Source: Clostridia bacterium
Lineage (GTDB): Bacteria; Bacillota; Clostridia; Oscillospirales; CAG-272
Assembly: GCA_017451735.1 (NCBI GenBank)
Contig: JAFTNU010000080.1
Span: forward strand, 1 to 35,589
Direction: 5' to 3'
Length of the DNA stretch: 35,589 bases
Shown here: positions 1-8,129 of the stretch, piece after piece
How positions within the stretch are numbered: the first letter of the stretch is position 1
Layout of the letters: every line of letters starts with the position of its first letter
The notes under the pieces: generated by a model
Databases searched by the model: none
Told to the model about the DNA's origin: nothing
Seen by the model: the letters and a program-made list of their open reading frames with translations, nothing else
Made by a program: the position numbers and the translations under genes

Positions 1-123
1 AAGAACGGTACCTTTTTCGATGCAAACCACATCACCGTGGGAAGTTGCCGCTGCCGCGTTCACTTTCTCAATCAGGGTCTTTGTTTTGCCGGTTCCCTTT
101 ACACCAATCATCAATTTCAGCAT
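1..123 (-). CDS. Small P-loop ATPase, N-terminal part only (gene runs off the window)
   Basis: The ATG is at 121-123 on the minus strand and the frame stays open to base 1, giving 41 residues. A GGAGG ribosome binding site lies about 8 nt upstream. The protein begins MLKLMIGVKGTGKTK, a short beta strand followed at once by a Walker A loop (GVKGTGKTK), so it binds ATP or GTP through a P-loop. A glycine-rich loop this close to the N-terminus, followed by VVCIEKG, resembles small Firmicutes proteins often labelled 'ATP-binding' or, loosely, 'PilT-like' proteins. That resemblance is recalled, not computed. The Walker B region and the rest of the protein lie outside the window, so no function is assigned. 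It has its own promoter and is not linked to pgi, which ends behind a terminator. Confidence 0.7.
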   Translation of the reverse strand, partial: MLKLMIGVKGTGKTKTLIEKVNAAAATSHGDVVCIEKGTVL

Positions 124-175
124 AGCCTGTACCTCCAAGTTTGAAATGACGGAGCTCTTTTCCGTCTACACCTTC

Positions 176-204
176 ATTATACACGATAAGCCCACGATTT
201 TCAA
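176..204 (-). promoter_or_regulatory. Promoter of the P-loop ATPase gene
   Basis: On the minus strand TTGAAA (199-204) and TATAAT (176-181) are separated by exactly 17 nt, a good vegetative promoter. The predicted leader contains a small hairpin with GACGGA/TCCGTC arms at 148-153 and 161-166, between the start site and the ribosome binding site. Confidence 0.7.
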
Positions 205-216
205 GAGGGTTTCTAT

Positions 217-262
217 AAAAAATGCAGTAAATTTCGATGAAAATTCATCGAAATTTACTGCA
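217..262 (-). terminator. Intrinsic terminator after pgi
   Basis: A perfect 18-bp stem (223-240 with 245-262) with a 4-nt loop is followed on the minus strand by a run of six Ts (217-222). It starts 6 nt after the pgi stop codon. The stem is unusually AT-rich for a terminator. Its arm contains AATTTACTGCA, which also occurs in the 129-nt repeats near the right end of the window. Confidence 0.8.
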
Positions 263-267
263 AAAAA

Positions 268-1611
268 TCAAAGCTTGGCAATACGGGCATCCAAAGCAGC
301 CTTCTGCTCTTCGTAGCCGGGCTTACCGAGAAGCGCAAACATATTCTTTTTGTACGCCTCAACACCGGGCTGATCAAAAGGATTGACGCCAAGGAGATAA
401 CCCGAAATGGCGCAGGCCTTTTCAAAGAAGTAGATCATGTAGCCAAGAGAATGGGCGGAACGATCCTCCAGTTCAAGCAGAACATTAGGCACACCGCCGT
501 CCACATGGGCAAAGAGCGTTCCCTGCTGTGCCATGCTGTTGACATAGTTCAGATCCTTACCGGACAGGAAGTTCAGACCGTCGATGTTCTCGGGATCGTG
601 AGGAATCTCCTGCGTCACGCCGGTATCCTTGACCGAGATCACGGTCTCAAAGAGATTACGCATACCGTCCTGAATATACTGACCCAGTGAGTGCAGATCG
701 GTGGAAAAGATCACAGAGGAAGGATAAATGCCCTTCTGATCCTTGCCCTCGCTCTCGCCGTAAAGCTGCTTCCACCACTCGCAGAACATCTGCATAAAGG
801 GCTCATAGCCAACCAGGATCTCGGTGACCTTCCCCTTTCTGTAAAGGATGTTACGCAGTGCGGCATACTTATAGCAATCGTTCTTTTGGATATCGGGATC
901 CGCAAAGGCCACGCGGGCATCGTCGGCACCCTTCATCAGAGCATCGATATCGATACCGGCAACGGCAATGGGAAGAAGGCCCACGGCAGAAAGCACCGAG
1001 AAACGGCCGCCCACATCATCCGGAACCACAAAGGTCTCGTAGCCGACCTTATCGGCAAAGCCCTTGAGAGTGCCCTTGGCACGGTCGGTGGTCACAAAGA
1101 TATGCTCTTTTGCACCGTCTGCGCCATACTTCTTCTCCAACAGCTCGCGGAAAATGCGGAACGCAACAGCCGGCTCGGTGGTGGTACCGGACTTGGAAAT
1201 CACGTTGATGCAGACATCGCGGCCCTCGCAGATCTCCAACAGCTCGCGCATGTTGGTGGCACTGATGTTACAGCCGGAGAAATAGATCTCGGGGCCATCC
1301 TTCTTCAAGTTATTGTAAAGAGGAGACTTGAGGAACTCGATGACCGCGCGGGAGCCGAGATAGGAGCCGCCGATACCGATAACGATAAAAACATCGCAGG
1401 AGCTGCGGATCTTTTCTGCGGCGACCTTAATGCGGGCATACTCCTCTTTGTCATAGTCGCGAGGGAGATCCACCCAACCGAGGAAGGCATTGCCCTGACC
1501 GCTTTTTTCGTGAAGCATGGTATGCGCGGCAGACACCATGGACTGCATATAGGCATACTCGTTTTCGGAAACGAACGGAGTTACGTAGGAATCAACAAGA
1601 CGAATCGACAT
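268..1611 (-). CDS. pgi: Glucose-6-phosphate isomerase
   Basis: Interconverts glucose 6-phosphate and fructose 6-phosphate in the cytoplasm (glycolysis and gluconeogenesis). The 447-residue length fits the shorter Bacillus/Clostridia type. Visible sugar-isomerase (SIS) motifs are GGSYLGSR at about residues 81-88, the phosphate-binding SKSGTTTEP at 139-147, [14 protein letters not shown] at 201-214, and the C-terminal [16 protein letters not shown]. The start is placed at ATG 1611 because AGCAGG lies 6 nt upstream; the in-frame TTG at 1617 directly abuts that AGG and cannot be used. The gene stands alone, with a consensus promoter overlapped by a palindrome upstream and a terminator downstream. 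Confidence 0.97.
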   Translation of the reverse strand: MSIRLVDSYVTPFVSENEYAYMQSMVSAAHTMLHEKSGQGNAFLGWVDLPRDYDKEEYARIKVAAEKIRSSCDVFIVIGIGGSYLGSRAVIEFLKSPLYNNLKKDGPEIYFSGCNISATNMRELLEICEGRDVCINVISKSGTTTEPAVAFRIFRELLEKKYGADGAKEHIFVTTDRAKGTLKGFADKVGYETFVVPDDVGGRFSVLSAVGLLPIAVAGIDIDALMKGADDARVAFADPDIQKNDCYKYAALRNILYRKGKVTEILVGYEPFMQMFCEWWKQLYGESEGKDQKGIYPSSVIFSTDLHSLGQYIQDGMRNLFETVISVKDTGVTQEIPHDPENIDGLNFLSGKDLNYVNSMAQQGTLFAHVDGGVPNVLLELEDRSAHSLGYMIYFFEKACAISGYLLGVNPFDQPGVEAYKKNMFALLGKPGYEEQKAALDARIAKL

Positions 1612-1648
1612 AATCAACCTGCTTTCTGTGCTTTGACATATCAGTCAC

Positions 1649-1696
1649 ATAATTATTAACGTTAATAATTATACAATATGTTTTCACAGAATGCAA
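1649..1696 (-). promoter_or_regulatory. pgi promoter with overlapping 24-bp palindromic operator
   Basis: TTGCAT (1691-1696) and TATAAT (1668-1673) on the minus strand are separated by 17 nt. A perfect 24-bp palindrome (1649-1672), with core AATTATTAACGTTAATAATT, covers most of the -10 box and the expected start site. This position suits a repressor that blocks RNA polymerase. The central CG within AACGTT is typical of LacI-family operators (family knowledge); the regulator itself is not in the window. The galM promoter carries the same 10-bp core. Confidence 0.7.
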
Positions 1697-1725
1697 CTGT
1701 TTTTTGGGAAATTCTTATTTTATTT

Positions 1726-2922
1726 TCACATTAGTAAAAATTGCGCCAATAAACGACAGAAAATATCGCCGAATCCGATTTTTTTCACGCCCTCCTTCAC
1801 ACATACCGGCACACTGCCGATCTCCACACCGTCCAGACGATAGGTGATCCGCCCCACCTCATCCCCTGTCGTGAGCGGAGCGGTCAGAACCTCGGGCACG
1901 CTCACCTCGACCTCCACGCGGCTGCTCTGTCCCTTGGGTACGATGGCTCTGAATGCATCGAAGGTCAGTTGACATTCGGGGGAAACACCGCCCTCTACCC
2001 GAACGGTCTGTTCCCCCGCCTCGGCCCGATAGGAGGCATAATTGGCAAAGCCATAATCCAACAGCTTGGCGGCACAGGCATTGCGCACATCGCGTGTCTC
2101 GGCCGCCATGATGACACAGATCAGCGAGAGGCCGTCGCGCTCGGCGGTGGCGCTGATGCAAAATTTGGCTTTGGCGGTGGAGCCTGTCTTGAGCCCCGTA
2201 CAACCGGGATAGAAACGGACCAGGCGGTTGGTGTTGGTCAAGCCAAAGGCACCGTCACGGATGGTATCCATCCAGATCCCACTGTATTCGAGAATTTTGG
2301 GATGAGAAATCAGTGCTCGGGACATGATAGCAATATCACGGGCCGAGGTCACATGATTGGTGGCGGTATCATCCAGGCCGTTGGTGTTTTCAAAATGTGT
2401 ACTGGACATGCCGAGCTCGGCCGCGCGGGTATTCATGGCAGTCACAAAGCCGTCTTCGCTCCCCGCCACAAATTCGGCCAAGGCCACCGCGCAATCATTT
2501 GCCGAGGCAATGATCACACATTTCAGCATTTCCTCCACGCTCATGGTCTCTCCTTCTTTGAGATAGACCTGCGAGCCTCCCATAGAGGCGGCGTTGGCAC
2601 TGACCGTGACCATATCGGTCAACGCGATCTTCCCTGCGTCAATCGCCTCCATAACCAAAAGCAGTGTCATGACCTTGGTAACGGACGCAGGCGGTAAAGC
2701 CGCATCGGCGTTCTGCTCGTAAAGGACCTGCCCCGTGGCAGCATCCATAAGAATGGCGGATGCGCAGGCCAGATCGAGATCGGTCGTCCCCACACTGCCG
2801 TCGGCGGTCGGTACAGCATCGGCTTCGGCCCCTGTACACAGGGTGCCCATGCACAAAAGGAGCACAGCCAAAAGGACAGAAAGCATTTTCATAAATTTGT
2901 GCTTCAAAATCATCACCCCCAT
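1726..2922 (-). CDS. Serine-type D-Ala-D-Ala carboxypeptidase (DacF/PBP5 family)
   Basis: A low-molecular-weight penicillin-binding protein that removes the terminal D-Ala from peptidoglycan stem peptides outside the membrane. The 398-residue protein has a hydrophobic signal sequence (about residues 11-30) and all three active-site motifs: SVTK at 80-83 (Ser80 nucleophile), SAN at 140-142, and KTG at 245-247. A beta-rich C-terminal domain (about 290-380) ends in a hydrophobic tail that could anchor it, as in PBP5. Two starts compete: ATG 2922 has AAGGTGA directly before it, and ATG 2913 lies 9 nt further in. Only about 20 nt separate the galM terminator from the start, so the gene's promoter must lie in the galM 3' end or it depends on read-through. 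There is no clear terminator before the pgi promoter. Confidence 0.93.
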   Translation of the reverse strand: MGVMILKHKFMKMLSVLLAVLLLCMGTLCTGAEADAVPTADGSVGTTDLDLACASAILMDAATGQVLYEQNADAALPPASVTKVMTLLLVMEAIDAGKIALTDMVTVSANAASMGGSQVYLKEGETMSVEEMLKCVIIASANDCAVALAEFVAGSEDGFVTAMNTRAAELGMSSTHFENTNGLDDTATNHVTSARDIAIMSRALISHPKILEYSGIWMDTIRDGAFGLTNTNRLVRFYPGCTGLKTGSTAKAKFCISATAERDGLSLICVIMAAETRDVRNACAAKLLDYGFANYASYRAEAGEQTVRVEGGVSPECQLTFDAFRAIVPKGQSSRVEVEVSVPEVLTAPLTTGDEVGRITYRLDGVEIGSVPVCVKEGVKKIGFGDIFCRLLAQFLLM

Positions 2923-2943
2923 TCACCTTATGAGGGGGCAGGT

Positions 2944-2984
2944 AAAAAAATGAGTGTCCATGCCCGACAAGCGGGCATGGACAC
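2944..2984 (-). terminator. Intrinsic terminator after galM
   Basis: A perfect 12-bp stem (2954-2965 with 2973-2984; arm GTGTCCATGCCC) with a 7-nt loop is followed on the minus strand by a T-run (complement of 2944-2950). It lies 10 nt after the galM stop codon and separates galM from the carboxypeptidase gene. Confidence 0.85.
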
Positions 2985-2994
2985 GATACAGATT

Positions 2995-4065
2995 TTATTT
3001 TTCGCGAACCGAGAAGGCGTATTCGGTGGTATAATCGTAGGTCTCACCCGGGCACAGAACCACATTGGTAAAGTTTTCGTGATTCATGGCATCGGGCATG
3101 TGCTGGGTCTCCAGGCACATGGCGTTCTGCAATCCCTGAGGATAGCCGCCCTTGAAGGGATGCTCTTCGTTCTTGAGAAAATTGCCGCTGTAGAACTGCA
3201 CGCAGGGCTGATTGGTGAAAACCTTCATCTCACGGCCGCTCTTGGGATCGTACAGGGTGCCGCGCAGCACAGGCTTCTTAGTCTCGCCCCCGACAAAATT
3301 GAAGCAGTGGTCATAACCGCCCGCCAATTTGAGATCCGCATCGTCGGCACTGAAATCTCTGCCCACAGCCTTGGGGGTGCGGAAATCAAAGGGAGTTCCC
3401 TCCACGCTCTTCAGCTCTCCGGTGGGAATCAGCGTCGCATCGGTCGGCAGATAGGTGTCGGCATCCAGCTGCAGAATGTGGTCGAAGATCTTACCCGACG
3501 CAAAGCCGCCCAAATTGAAGTAGCAGTGATTGGTCAGATTGAGAACCGTCTTTTTGTCGGTGGTCGCCACATAGCGGATCGACAGAGCGTTACTTGCCTT
3601 GAGGGTATAGGTTACAGTCACATCAAGGGTGCCGGGGTATCCCTCTTCGCCATCCACAGACACATAGTGCAACACCAGCTGAGGTTCGTCACCGTCCACC
3701 GGGGTGGCGTCCCAGATCTTGTGCGAGAAGCCCTCCTTGCCGCCGTGAAGATGGTTCACGCCGTTGTTGATATACAGATTGTCATAAGCAACACCGTCCA
3801 AGGTGAACTTGCCGCGGCAGATACGGTTACCCCATCTGCCAATCAGCGAGCCCTGATAGCCGTCACCGTAGTAGTAATCCAGAATGTTGTCATAGCCACC
3901 CACCACATCGGAAAAACGACCTTTGCGATCGGGGACCAGAATCTGCTGAATGGCACCGCCGAAATCGAGAAGATTGACGGTCATGCCGTTTTTGTTCTGC
4001 AAGGTATAACGGTGAACCGCACGTCCGTCCGGCAAGGTACCGAATAATTGCTTTTGAATGCTCAT
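2995..4065 (-). CDS. galM: Aldose 1-epimerase (mutarotase)
   Basis: Interconverts the alpha and beta anomers of galactose or glucose in the cytoplasm, feeding the Leloir pathway and glycolysis. The 356-residue length is normal for the family. Recognisable are the sugar-binding NHLHGG (104-109) and LTNHCYFNLGG, with the probable catalytic acid His180. Asp252 in GGYDHCFN and the probable catalytic base Glu319 in CLETQHMPD match the positions known from lactococcal GalM. AAGGAGA lies 6 nt before ATG 4065. No other Leloir gene (galK, galT, galE) is adjacent. The TTAACGTTAA palindrome between promoter and start codon is shared with pgi, suggesting joint control of these two genes. Confidence 0.96.
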   Translation of the reverse strand: MSIQKQLFGTLPDGRAVHRYTLQNKNGMTVNLLDFGGAIQQILVPDRKGRFSDVVGGYDNILDYYYGDGYQGSLIGRWGNRICRGKFTLDGVAYDNLYINNGVNHLHGGKEGFSHKIWDATPVDGDEPQLVLHYVSVDGEEGYPGTLDVTVTYTLKASNALSIRYVATTDKKTVLNLTNHCYFNLGGFASGKIFDHILQLDADTYLPTDATLIPTGELKSVEGTPFDFRTPKAVGRDFSADDADLKLAGGYDHCFNFVGGETKKPVLRGTLYDPKSGREMKVFTNQPCVQFYSGNFLKNEEHPFKGGYPQGLQNAMCLETQHMPDAMNHENFTNVVLCPGETYDYTTEYAFSVREK

Positions 4066-4077
4066 GGAGATTCTCCT

Positions 4078-4130
4078 TTAACGTTAATATCGGTTGATTT
4101 TATTATAAATGAGAAAAGCCGTTCTGTACA
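4078..4130 (-). promoter_or_regulatory. galM promoter and TTAACGTTAA operator
   Basis: TGTACA (4125-4130; 4 of 6 consensus bases) and TATAAT (4102-4107) on the minus strand are 17 nt apart. The palindrome TTAACGTTAA (4078-4087) lies just downstream of the expected start site, where a bound repressor would block transcription. It matches the centre of the pgi operator exactly. Confidence 0.6.
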
Positions 4131-4193
4131 GAGGGAAAAGAAGCTTTTAACAGTTTGTTAACATTTGAAATATAAAAATTTGCTCACACCGCA

Positions 4194-4245
4194 TTGACAA
4201 TCTGCTCTGCCCGGTATATACTATAATTGTCTCATTTGAGACAAT
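4194..4245 (+). promoter_or_regulatory. Promoter and perfect operator of the Crp/Fnr-ABC operon
   Basis: TTGACA (4194-4199) and TATACT (4217-4222) are 17 nt apart. At the expected start site lies a perfect inverted repeat, 4226-4245, with arms ATTGTCTCA and TGAGACAAT around a 2-nt centre. Its size and two-fold symmetry suit a Crp/Fnr dimer, and its position downstream of -10 suggests repression, most simply autoregulation by the next gene. A second, weaker symmetry, TTAACA-3-TGTTAA, lies upstream at 4147-4161 with no known role. Confidence 0.7.
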
Positions 4246-4255
4246 CGGAGGTCGT

Positions 4256-4921
4256 ATGGAACAGAAAAAGCAAGTTGTAAAACGGCTTTTGACCCTTCCG
4301 CTTTTCACAGGCGCCGAGGATAGCAATCTTTTGAAGGTCCTGACCGAATTCGATTGCCCCGTTGTCACAGTGGCTCCGGGCGGGAATATCGGAGCGGATC
4401 ATCCGCGATGTCTGGGCGTTCTTTTGGAAGGTAAAGCCGAGATCCGCTCGGCGGACAGTGAAAAAACCGTTATTTTAAGAGAATTGAATGCTCCCGGCGT
4501 ATTCGGCGCCGCATCGCTTTTTTGCGAGGAGGACGACCCAATGTCCCAAATAGAGGCCAAGGTTCCCTGCACCGTTCTCTTTCTCGGTATCGAGGCCGTG
4601 CAGACATTGCTGGTGTGGGACGGGGCGTTTCGGAATGCTTATCTCGGATTTCTTGCCAAGCGGGTCCGTTTTCTCAACCAAAAGATCCGTTGCTTCACGG
4701 CAGGCAGTGCCGAACGGCGCCTGGCACTCTGGCTGACATCGGAGGAGGGACGCACCGTGACAGTCAACACCACGCTCACCGCTCTTGCGGAAACACTGGA
4801 TATCGGTCGTGCATCACTGTACCGCGCCCTTGACAAGCTGGAGGCCGAAGGATTGATCCGCCACGAGGGGCGGAAGATCACTGTTTTATCACAGGAAGAC
4901 ATCCTGAAAAAATACAAATAA
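4256..4921 (+). CDS. Crp/Fnr-family transcriptional regulator
   Basis: A 221-residue protein with an N-terminal cyclic-nucleotide-binding-like beta-roll (about 15-125), a dimerisation helix (about 125-155) and a C-terminal winged helix-turn-helix containing LAETLDIGRASLYRALDKLE, as expected for DNA binding by this family. The cysteines are scattered and do not form an Fnr-type [4Fe-4S] cluster set. The cAMP-pocket signature is also not evident, so the ligand is unknown. GGAGG lies 4 nt before ATG 4256. It is the first gene of an operon with an ABC importer 15 nt downstream, so it probably senses the imported substrate or a related metabolic state. The palindrome at its own promoter suggests autoregulation. 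Confidence 0.9.
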   Translation: MEQKKQVVKRLLTLPLFTGAEDSNLLKVLTEFDCPVVTVAPGGNIGADHPRCLGVLLEGKAEIRSADSEKTVILRELNAPGVFGAASLFCEEDDPMSQIEAKVPCTVLFLGIEAVQTLLVWDGAFRNAYLGFLAKRVRFLNQKIRCFTAGSAERRLALWLTSEEGRTVTVNTTLTALAETLDIGRASLYRALDKLEAEGLIRHEGRKITVLSQEDILKKYK

Positions 4922-4936
4922 AGAAAGGAATTCATT

Positions 4937-5917
4937 ATGAAAAAACTGCTCTCTCTCATTCTGGCTCTTGCCCTGCTCGCCGCCCTTCCCCTGCTGACGG
5001 CTTGCAACAAGGTGGACACAGATCTCTCGATCCGCGTCTGGACCCTCAACGGTACCACCGGCTTTGGCATGGCTCAACTGATCGATGCCGACAAGAACGG
5101 AACCGCCACCCTCAATTATGAGTTCACCGTGGAAACCGCCGCGACCAATGTCACCGATGCATTGAAAAACGGTACCGCAGACATTGCCGCGCTTCCCACC
5201 AACGCCGCCTCCGCCCTTTATAATGCAACCTCCGGAGAGATCGTATTGCTGGCTCTGAATACCAAGGGCGTGCTTTATCTGGTAGCCAACACGTCCAAGG
5301 TGACCGCTCCCACCTCCCTTGCCGATCTGGCAGGAAAAACCGTTTATACCCCCGCACAAAATCCCTATTTCATCACCAAAGCGCTGATCGATAAAGCAGG
5401 ACTTGGCGAAAGCATCACATTGGATGCCACATCTTATGCCGAGCCCGCCGCCCTGCAAGCGGCCGTCGCCGCCGGATTGGTGGACTATGCCATCCTGCCG
5501 GAGCCCATGGTGACGATTGCGACATCCTCCGCCGCAGAAGGTGTAACGCTGACCTCGGCCCTTGATATCACCACCGAATGGGATAAAAGCTTCACCCCGG
5601 GCTCCCTGGTGCAAGGATGCGTAGTGGCACGTAAAGCCTTTGTAGACGAGCATCCCAACGAGGTTAACAAATTTCTTGAGGAATATGAAGCCTCCATCAA
5701 CTATGTGATCGCACATCCCACAGAGGCATCGACCATGATTGCCGACGCAGGTATTTTTGCCAGGGCCGCCGTTGCGGAAAGAGCCATTCCGAAGTGCAAT
5801 CTGTGCTTTATCAAGGGCAGTGATATGAAAACAGCCATGAGCGCCTTCCTTGCCGCCATGCCCATCAATTCCATTGGCGGTGCTCTGCCTGCCGATCCTT
5901 TCTACTACGGCGCATGA
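4937..5917 (+). CDS. ABC importer substrate-binding lipoprotein (SsuA/TauA/NMT1-like)
   Basis: This 326-residue protein has a lipoprotein signal peptide ending in LLTAC, with Cys23 the expected lipidation site, so it should sit on the outer face of the membrane. The mature part has the two-lobed periplasmic-binding fold of the nitrate/sulfonate/taurine/thiamine-precursor group, with segments such as ALKNGTADIAALPTNAAS and DYAILPEPMVTIA typical of that group. AAAGGAA precedes the ATG and the gene is 15 nt after the regulator. It overlaps the permease by 4 nt (ATGA). The substrate cannot be deduced: this fold covers sulfonates, nitrate, pyrimidine precursors and other small anions or heterocycles. 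Confidence 0.88.
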   Translation: MKKLLSLILALALLAALPLLTACNKVDTDLSIRVWTLNGTTGFGMAQLIDADKNGTATLNYEFTVETAATNVTDALKNGTADIAALPTNAASALYNATSGEIVLLALNTKGVLYLVANTSKVTAPTSLADLAGKTVYTPAQNPYFITKALIDKAGLGESITLDATSYAEPAALQAAVAAGLVDYAILPEPMVTIATSSAAEGVTLTSALDITTEWDKSFTPGSLVQGCVVARKAFVDEHPNEVNKFLEEYEASINYVIAHPTEASTMIADAGIFARAAVAERAIPKCNLCFIKGSDMKTAMSAFLAAMPINSIGGALPADPFYYGA

Positions 5918-6702
5918 AAAAAATCCCCACTTTACCACGGTGGAGCCTTCCTCTTCTCTCCATTCTTTTCTGGGTGGGTGCCTGGTGGTTGCTTGCCGTT
6001 CTTTTCGGCAAGCCCCTGCTCCTCCCCACACCGTGGAGCGTGATAACAACGCTATTCTCTCTGATGCGGACGGCCTCCTTCTGGCAAACGGTGGGACTGT
6101 CACTGATGCGGATCGTGGTGGGCATTCTGCTGGCATTGATCGGAGGAACCCTGTTGGCTTTGCTGACCGTGAAAAGCTCCTTTGCCCACCATTTATTCTC
6201 CCCTGTGCTCACACTATGCAAGGCCACTCCCGTGGCTTCTATCATCTTTTTGGTGCTCCTGTGGATCGGGCGGGATCGTGTCCCCCTGTTCATTGCTTTC
6301 ATCATGGCGCTCCCTATTGTCTGGAGCAATGTACGGGAGGGACTGCTGCAAACCGACAAGCAGCTTCTGGAAATGGCCGCCCTGTTTGGATTGTCTGCAA
6401 AGGATAAGCTGCTGGCCATTCGCATTCCCTCCCTGTTTCCCTACTTTCTCGCCGCTTGCCGCTCAGCGATCGCCCTGGCCTGGAAGGCCGGTATCGCCGC
6501 CGAGGTGCTGTGCGCGCCCAAGCTCTCGATCGGTCGGGGCATTTACGAAAGCAAGCAATATCTGATGACCGACGAGTTGTTCGCCTGGACACTGGTCGTT
6601 ATCCTCATCAGTGCCGCCATCGAATGGGGCGCATTGAAGCTTCTGACCAAGGTACAATCCCAAAAGAAATGGGAGGTAGAGCCACGTGATCGAGTTGCGT
6701 GA
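5914..6702 (+). CDS. ABC importer permease (SsuC/TauC-like)
   Basis: A 262-residue integral membrane protein with about six hydrophobic segments and the cytoplasmic coupling (EAA-type) loop LLEMAALFGLSAKDKLLAIRIP, here noted only by its start at about residue 150. This is the binding-protein-dependent transport inner-membrane component of the sulfonate/taurine/nitrate class. It forms the channel for the lipoprotein encoded just upstream (4-nt ATGA overlap, so translation is probably coupled) and pairs with the ATPase encoded downstream, which it overlaps by 17 nt. Confidence 0.9.
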   Translation: MKKIPTLPRWSLPLLSILFWVGAWWLLAVLFGKPLLLPTPWSVITTLFSLMRTASFWQTVGLSLMRIVVGILLALIGGTLLALLTVKSSFAHHLFSPVLTLCKATPVASIIFLVLLWIGRDRVPLFIAFIMALPIVWSNVREGLLQTDKQLLEMAALFGLSAKDKLLAIRIPSLFPYFLAACRSAIALAWKAGIAAEVLCAPKLSIGRGIYESKQYLMTDELFAWTLVVILISAAIEWGALKLLTKVQSQKKWEVEPRDRVA

Positions 6703-7288
6703 TATCACACGGCGATTCGGTGAAAGGACCGTGATAGAAAATCTGAATTTTACATTTCCCGACAAGGGCGCGTTCGCTTTAATGGGGCCGTCGGGATGCG
6801 GCAAGACAACCTTACTCAGATTGCTTGCCAAGCTGGATCGACCGGAAATCGGATCCGTGATCCATTCTCACCGCAAAATCTCTATGGCTTTTCAAGAGCC
6901 GAGGCTACTGCCATGGTTGAATTGCGAGGATAACTTAAAATTGGTTCTTTCGAAAGACAATTCAAGCTCTGAAAATACGCAAAAGTGGCTGAGGCTGTTT
7001 GAACTGAGCGATACCGCCAAGCAGTATCCGAGCACCCTTTCCGGCTGTATGAAGCAACGGCTTTCGTTGGCGCGGGCACTTGCCTTTGGCGGCGATCTGC
7101 TCCTGCTGGACGAGCCGTTTTCCGCTCTTGATCAAGCATTGAAAATGCGTATTGCCCCCCATATCAGAGAAGCCTGTCGGCATGCGCTGACCGTCTTTGT
7201 CACCCACGACCCAAGTGATGCGGATCTGTTAGGTGCAACGGTATTGCACTGCCAGGGCTCTCCCCTGAATACGCTTTCCGAAACATGA
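6686..7288 (+). CDS. ABC importer ATP-binding protein, short
   Basis: Energises the importer. The start is GTG 6686, with GGAGG 9 nt upstream inside the permease gene. Motifs in order are Walker A GPSGCGKTT (about 33-41), Q-loop FQEPRLLPW, signature LSGCMKQR, Walker B LLLLDEPFSALD, and H-loop FVTHDP. The second Gly of the usual LSGGMKQR signature is Cys here. At 200 residues it is about 50 shorter than typical SsuB/TauB, the loss being mostly C-terminal. All catalytic residues are present, so it is probably functional. The operon ends at the shared terminator just after the stop codon. Confidence 0.92.
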   Translation: MIELRDITRRFGERTVIENLNFTFPDKGAFALMGPSGCGKTTLLRLLAKLDRPEIGSVIHSHRKISMAFQEPRLLPWLNCEDNLKLVLSKDNSSSENTQKWLRLFELSDTAKQYPSTLSGCMKQRLSLARALAFGGDLLLLDEPFSALDQALKMRIAPHIREACRHALTVFVTHDPSDADLLGATVLHCQGSPLNTLSET

Positions 7289-7322
7289 AAAAGCAGAGCC
7301 CTACCGGCTCTGCTTTTTCATG
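7284..7322. terminator. Bidirectional terminator between the ABC operon and sigG
   Basis: A perfect 17-bp stem (7284-7300 with 7306-7322) and 5-nt loop, with A-run and T-run on either side of the GC core (AGCAGAGCC/GGCTCTGCT). It fits exactly between the two convergent stop codons and can end transcripts in both directions. Confidence 0.9.
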
Positions 7323-8096
7323 TCAGATTTGACTGCGCATCCGCTCCAAAGCGCCCTTTTCAAGACGTGAAACCTGTGCCTGAGAAATACCGATGCTCTC
7401 TGCGATCTCCATTTGAGTTTTATTCTTATAAAAGCGCATCTCGATGATCTTCCGCTCCCGCTCGCTGAGCTTATTCATGGCATCCCGCAAGGCGATATTC
7501 TCCAGCCAATGCTCGTCCCCTGCGGAGGTATCACTGAGCTGATCCATCACATAGATCGAATCGCCGTTCTCACTGTAAACGGGCTCATAAAGCGAGATGG
7601 GCTCGATGATGGCCTCCATGGCGCGAAGCACTGCTTCCCGCTCCTCACCCAATTTGGCAGCGATCTCATCCACGGTGGGGTCGCGCTCCTTCTCGCGGGT
7701 CAGCTCTTCTCTTGCCTGCAGAGCGCGATAAGCCAGATCCCGTACCGAGCGGCTGATGCGAATGGAGTTGTTATCCCGCAGATAACGTCTGATCTCACCG
7801 ATGATCATGGGCACCGCATAGGTGGAAAACTTAACATCCAGATCGATATTGAAGTGATCCACCGCCTTAATGAGCCCAATGCAACCCACCTGAAAGAGAT
7901 CGTCCACGTTTTCCTTACGTCCCGAAAAGCGTTGGATGATCGAGAGCACCAAGCGCAGATTACCGTAGATCAGCTCCTCACGGGCGGCACTGTCCCCTGC
8001 TTTGGTCCTCACCAAAAGCTCCCGCTTTTCCTCATCTGTCAAAGTCTTTAATTTTGAGGTATTCACCCCGCAAATTTCAACTTTATTCCAATACAT
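7323..8096 (-). CDS. sigG: RNA polymerase sporulation sigma factor SigG (late forespore)
   Basis: Directs late gene expression in the forespore. The 257-residue protein starts MYWNKVEICGVNTSKLKTL, closely matching the SigG N-terminus (xRNKVEICGVDTSKLP), which separates it from SigF and SigB. It has region 2 (LVLSIIQRFSGR, DDLFQVGCIGLIKAVD, KFSTYAVPMIIGEIRRYLRD), region 3 and region 4 with the helix-turn-helix QMEIAESIGISQAQVSRLEK. The start is placed at ATG 8096 because AAGGAGA lies about 8 nt upstream; the frame stays open 42 codons further but that part is non-coding leader. Its usual partners spoIIGA and sigE are not adjacent; the upstream gene is thuA-like. A strong hairpin lies in the leader. 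Confidence 0.96.
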   Translation of the reverse strand: MYWNKVEICGVNTSKLKTLTDEEKRELLVRTKAGDSAAREELIYGNLRLVLSIIQRFSGRKENVDDLFQVGCIGLIKAVDHFNIDLDVKFSTYAVPMIIGEIRRYLRDNNSIRISRSVRDLAYRALQAREELTREKERDPTVDEIAAKLGEEREAVLRAMEAIIEPISLYEPVYSENGDSIYVMDQLSDTSAGDEHWLENIALRDAMNKLSERERKIIEMRFYKNKTQMEIAESIGISQAQVSRLEKGALERMRSQI

Positions 8097-8129
8097 TTCC
8101 TTCTCCTTTTTGGGAGTAAGAAAAGTATT

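Noticed and set aside
4889-6136. A 415-codon open frame on the minus strand
   Set aside because: It lies opposite the substrate-binding protein and permease genes, which have clear motifs. It is low-complexity, Gly- and His-rich, and typical of a shadow frame.
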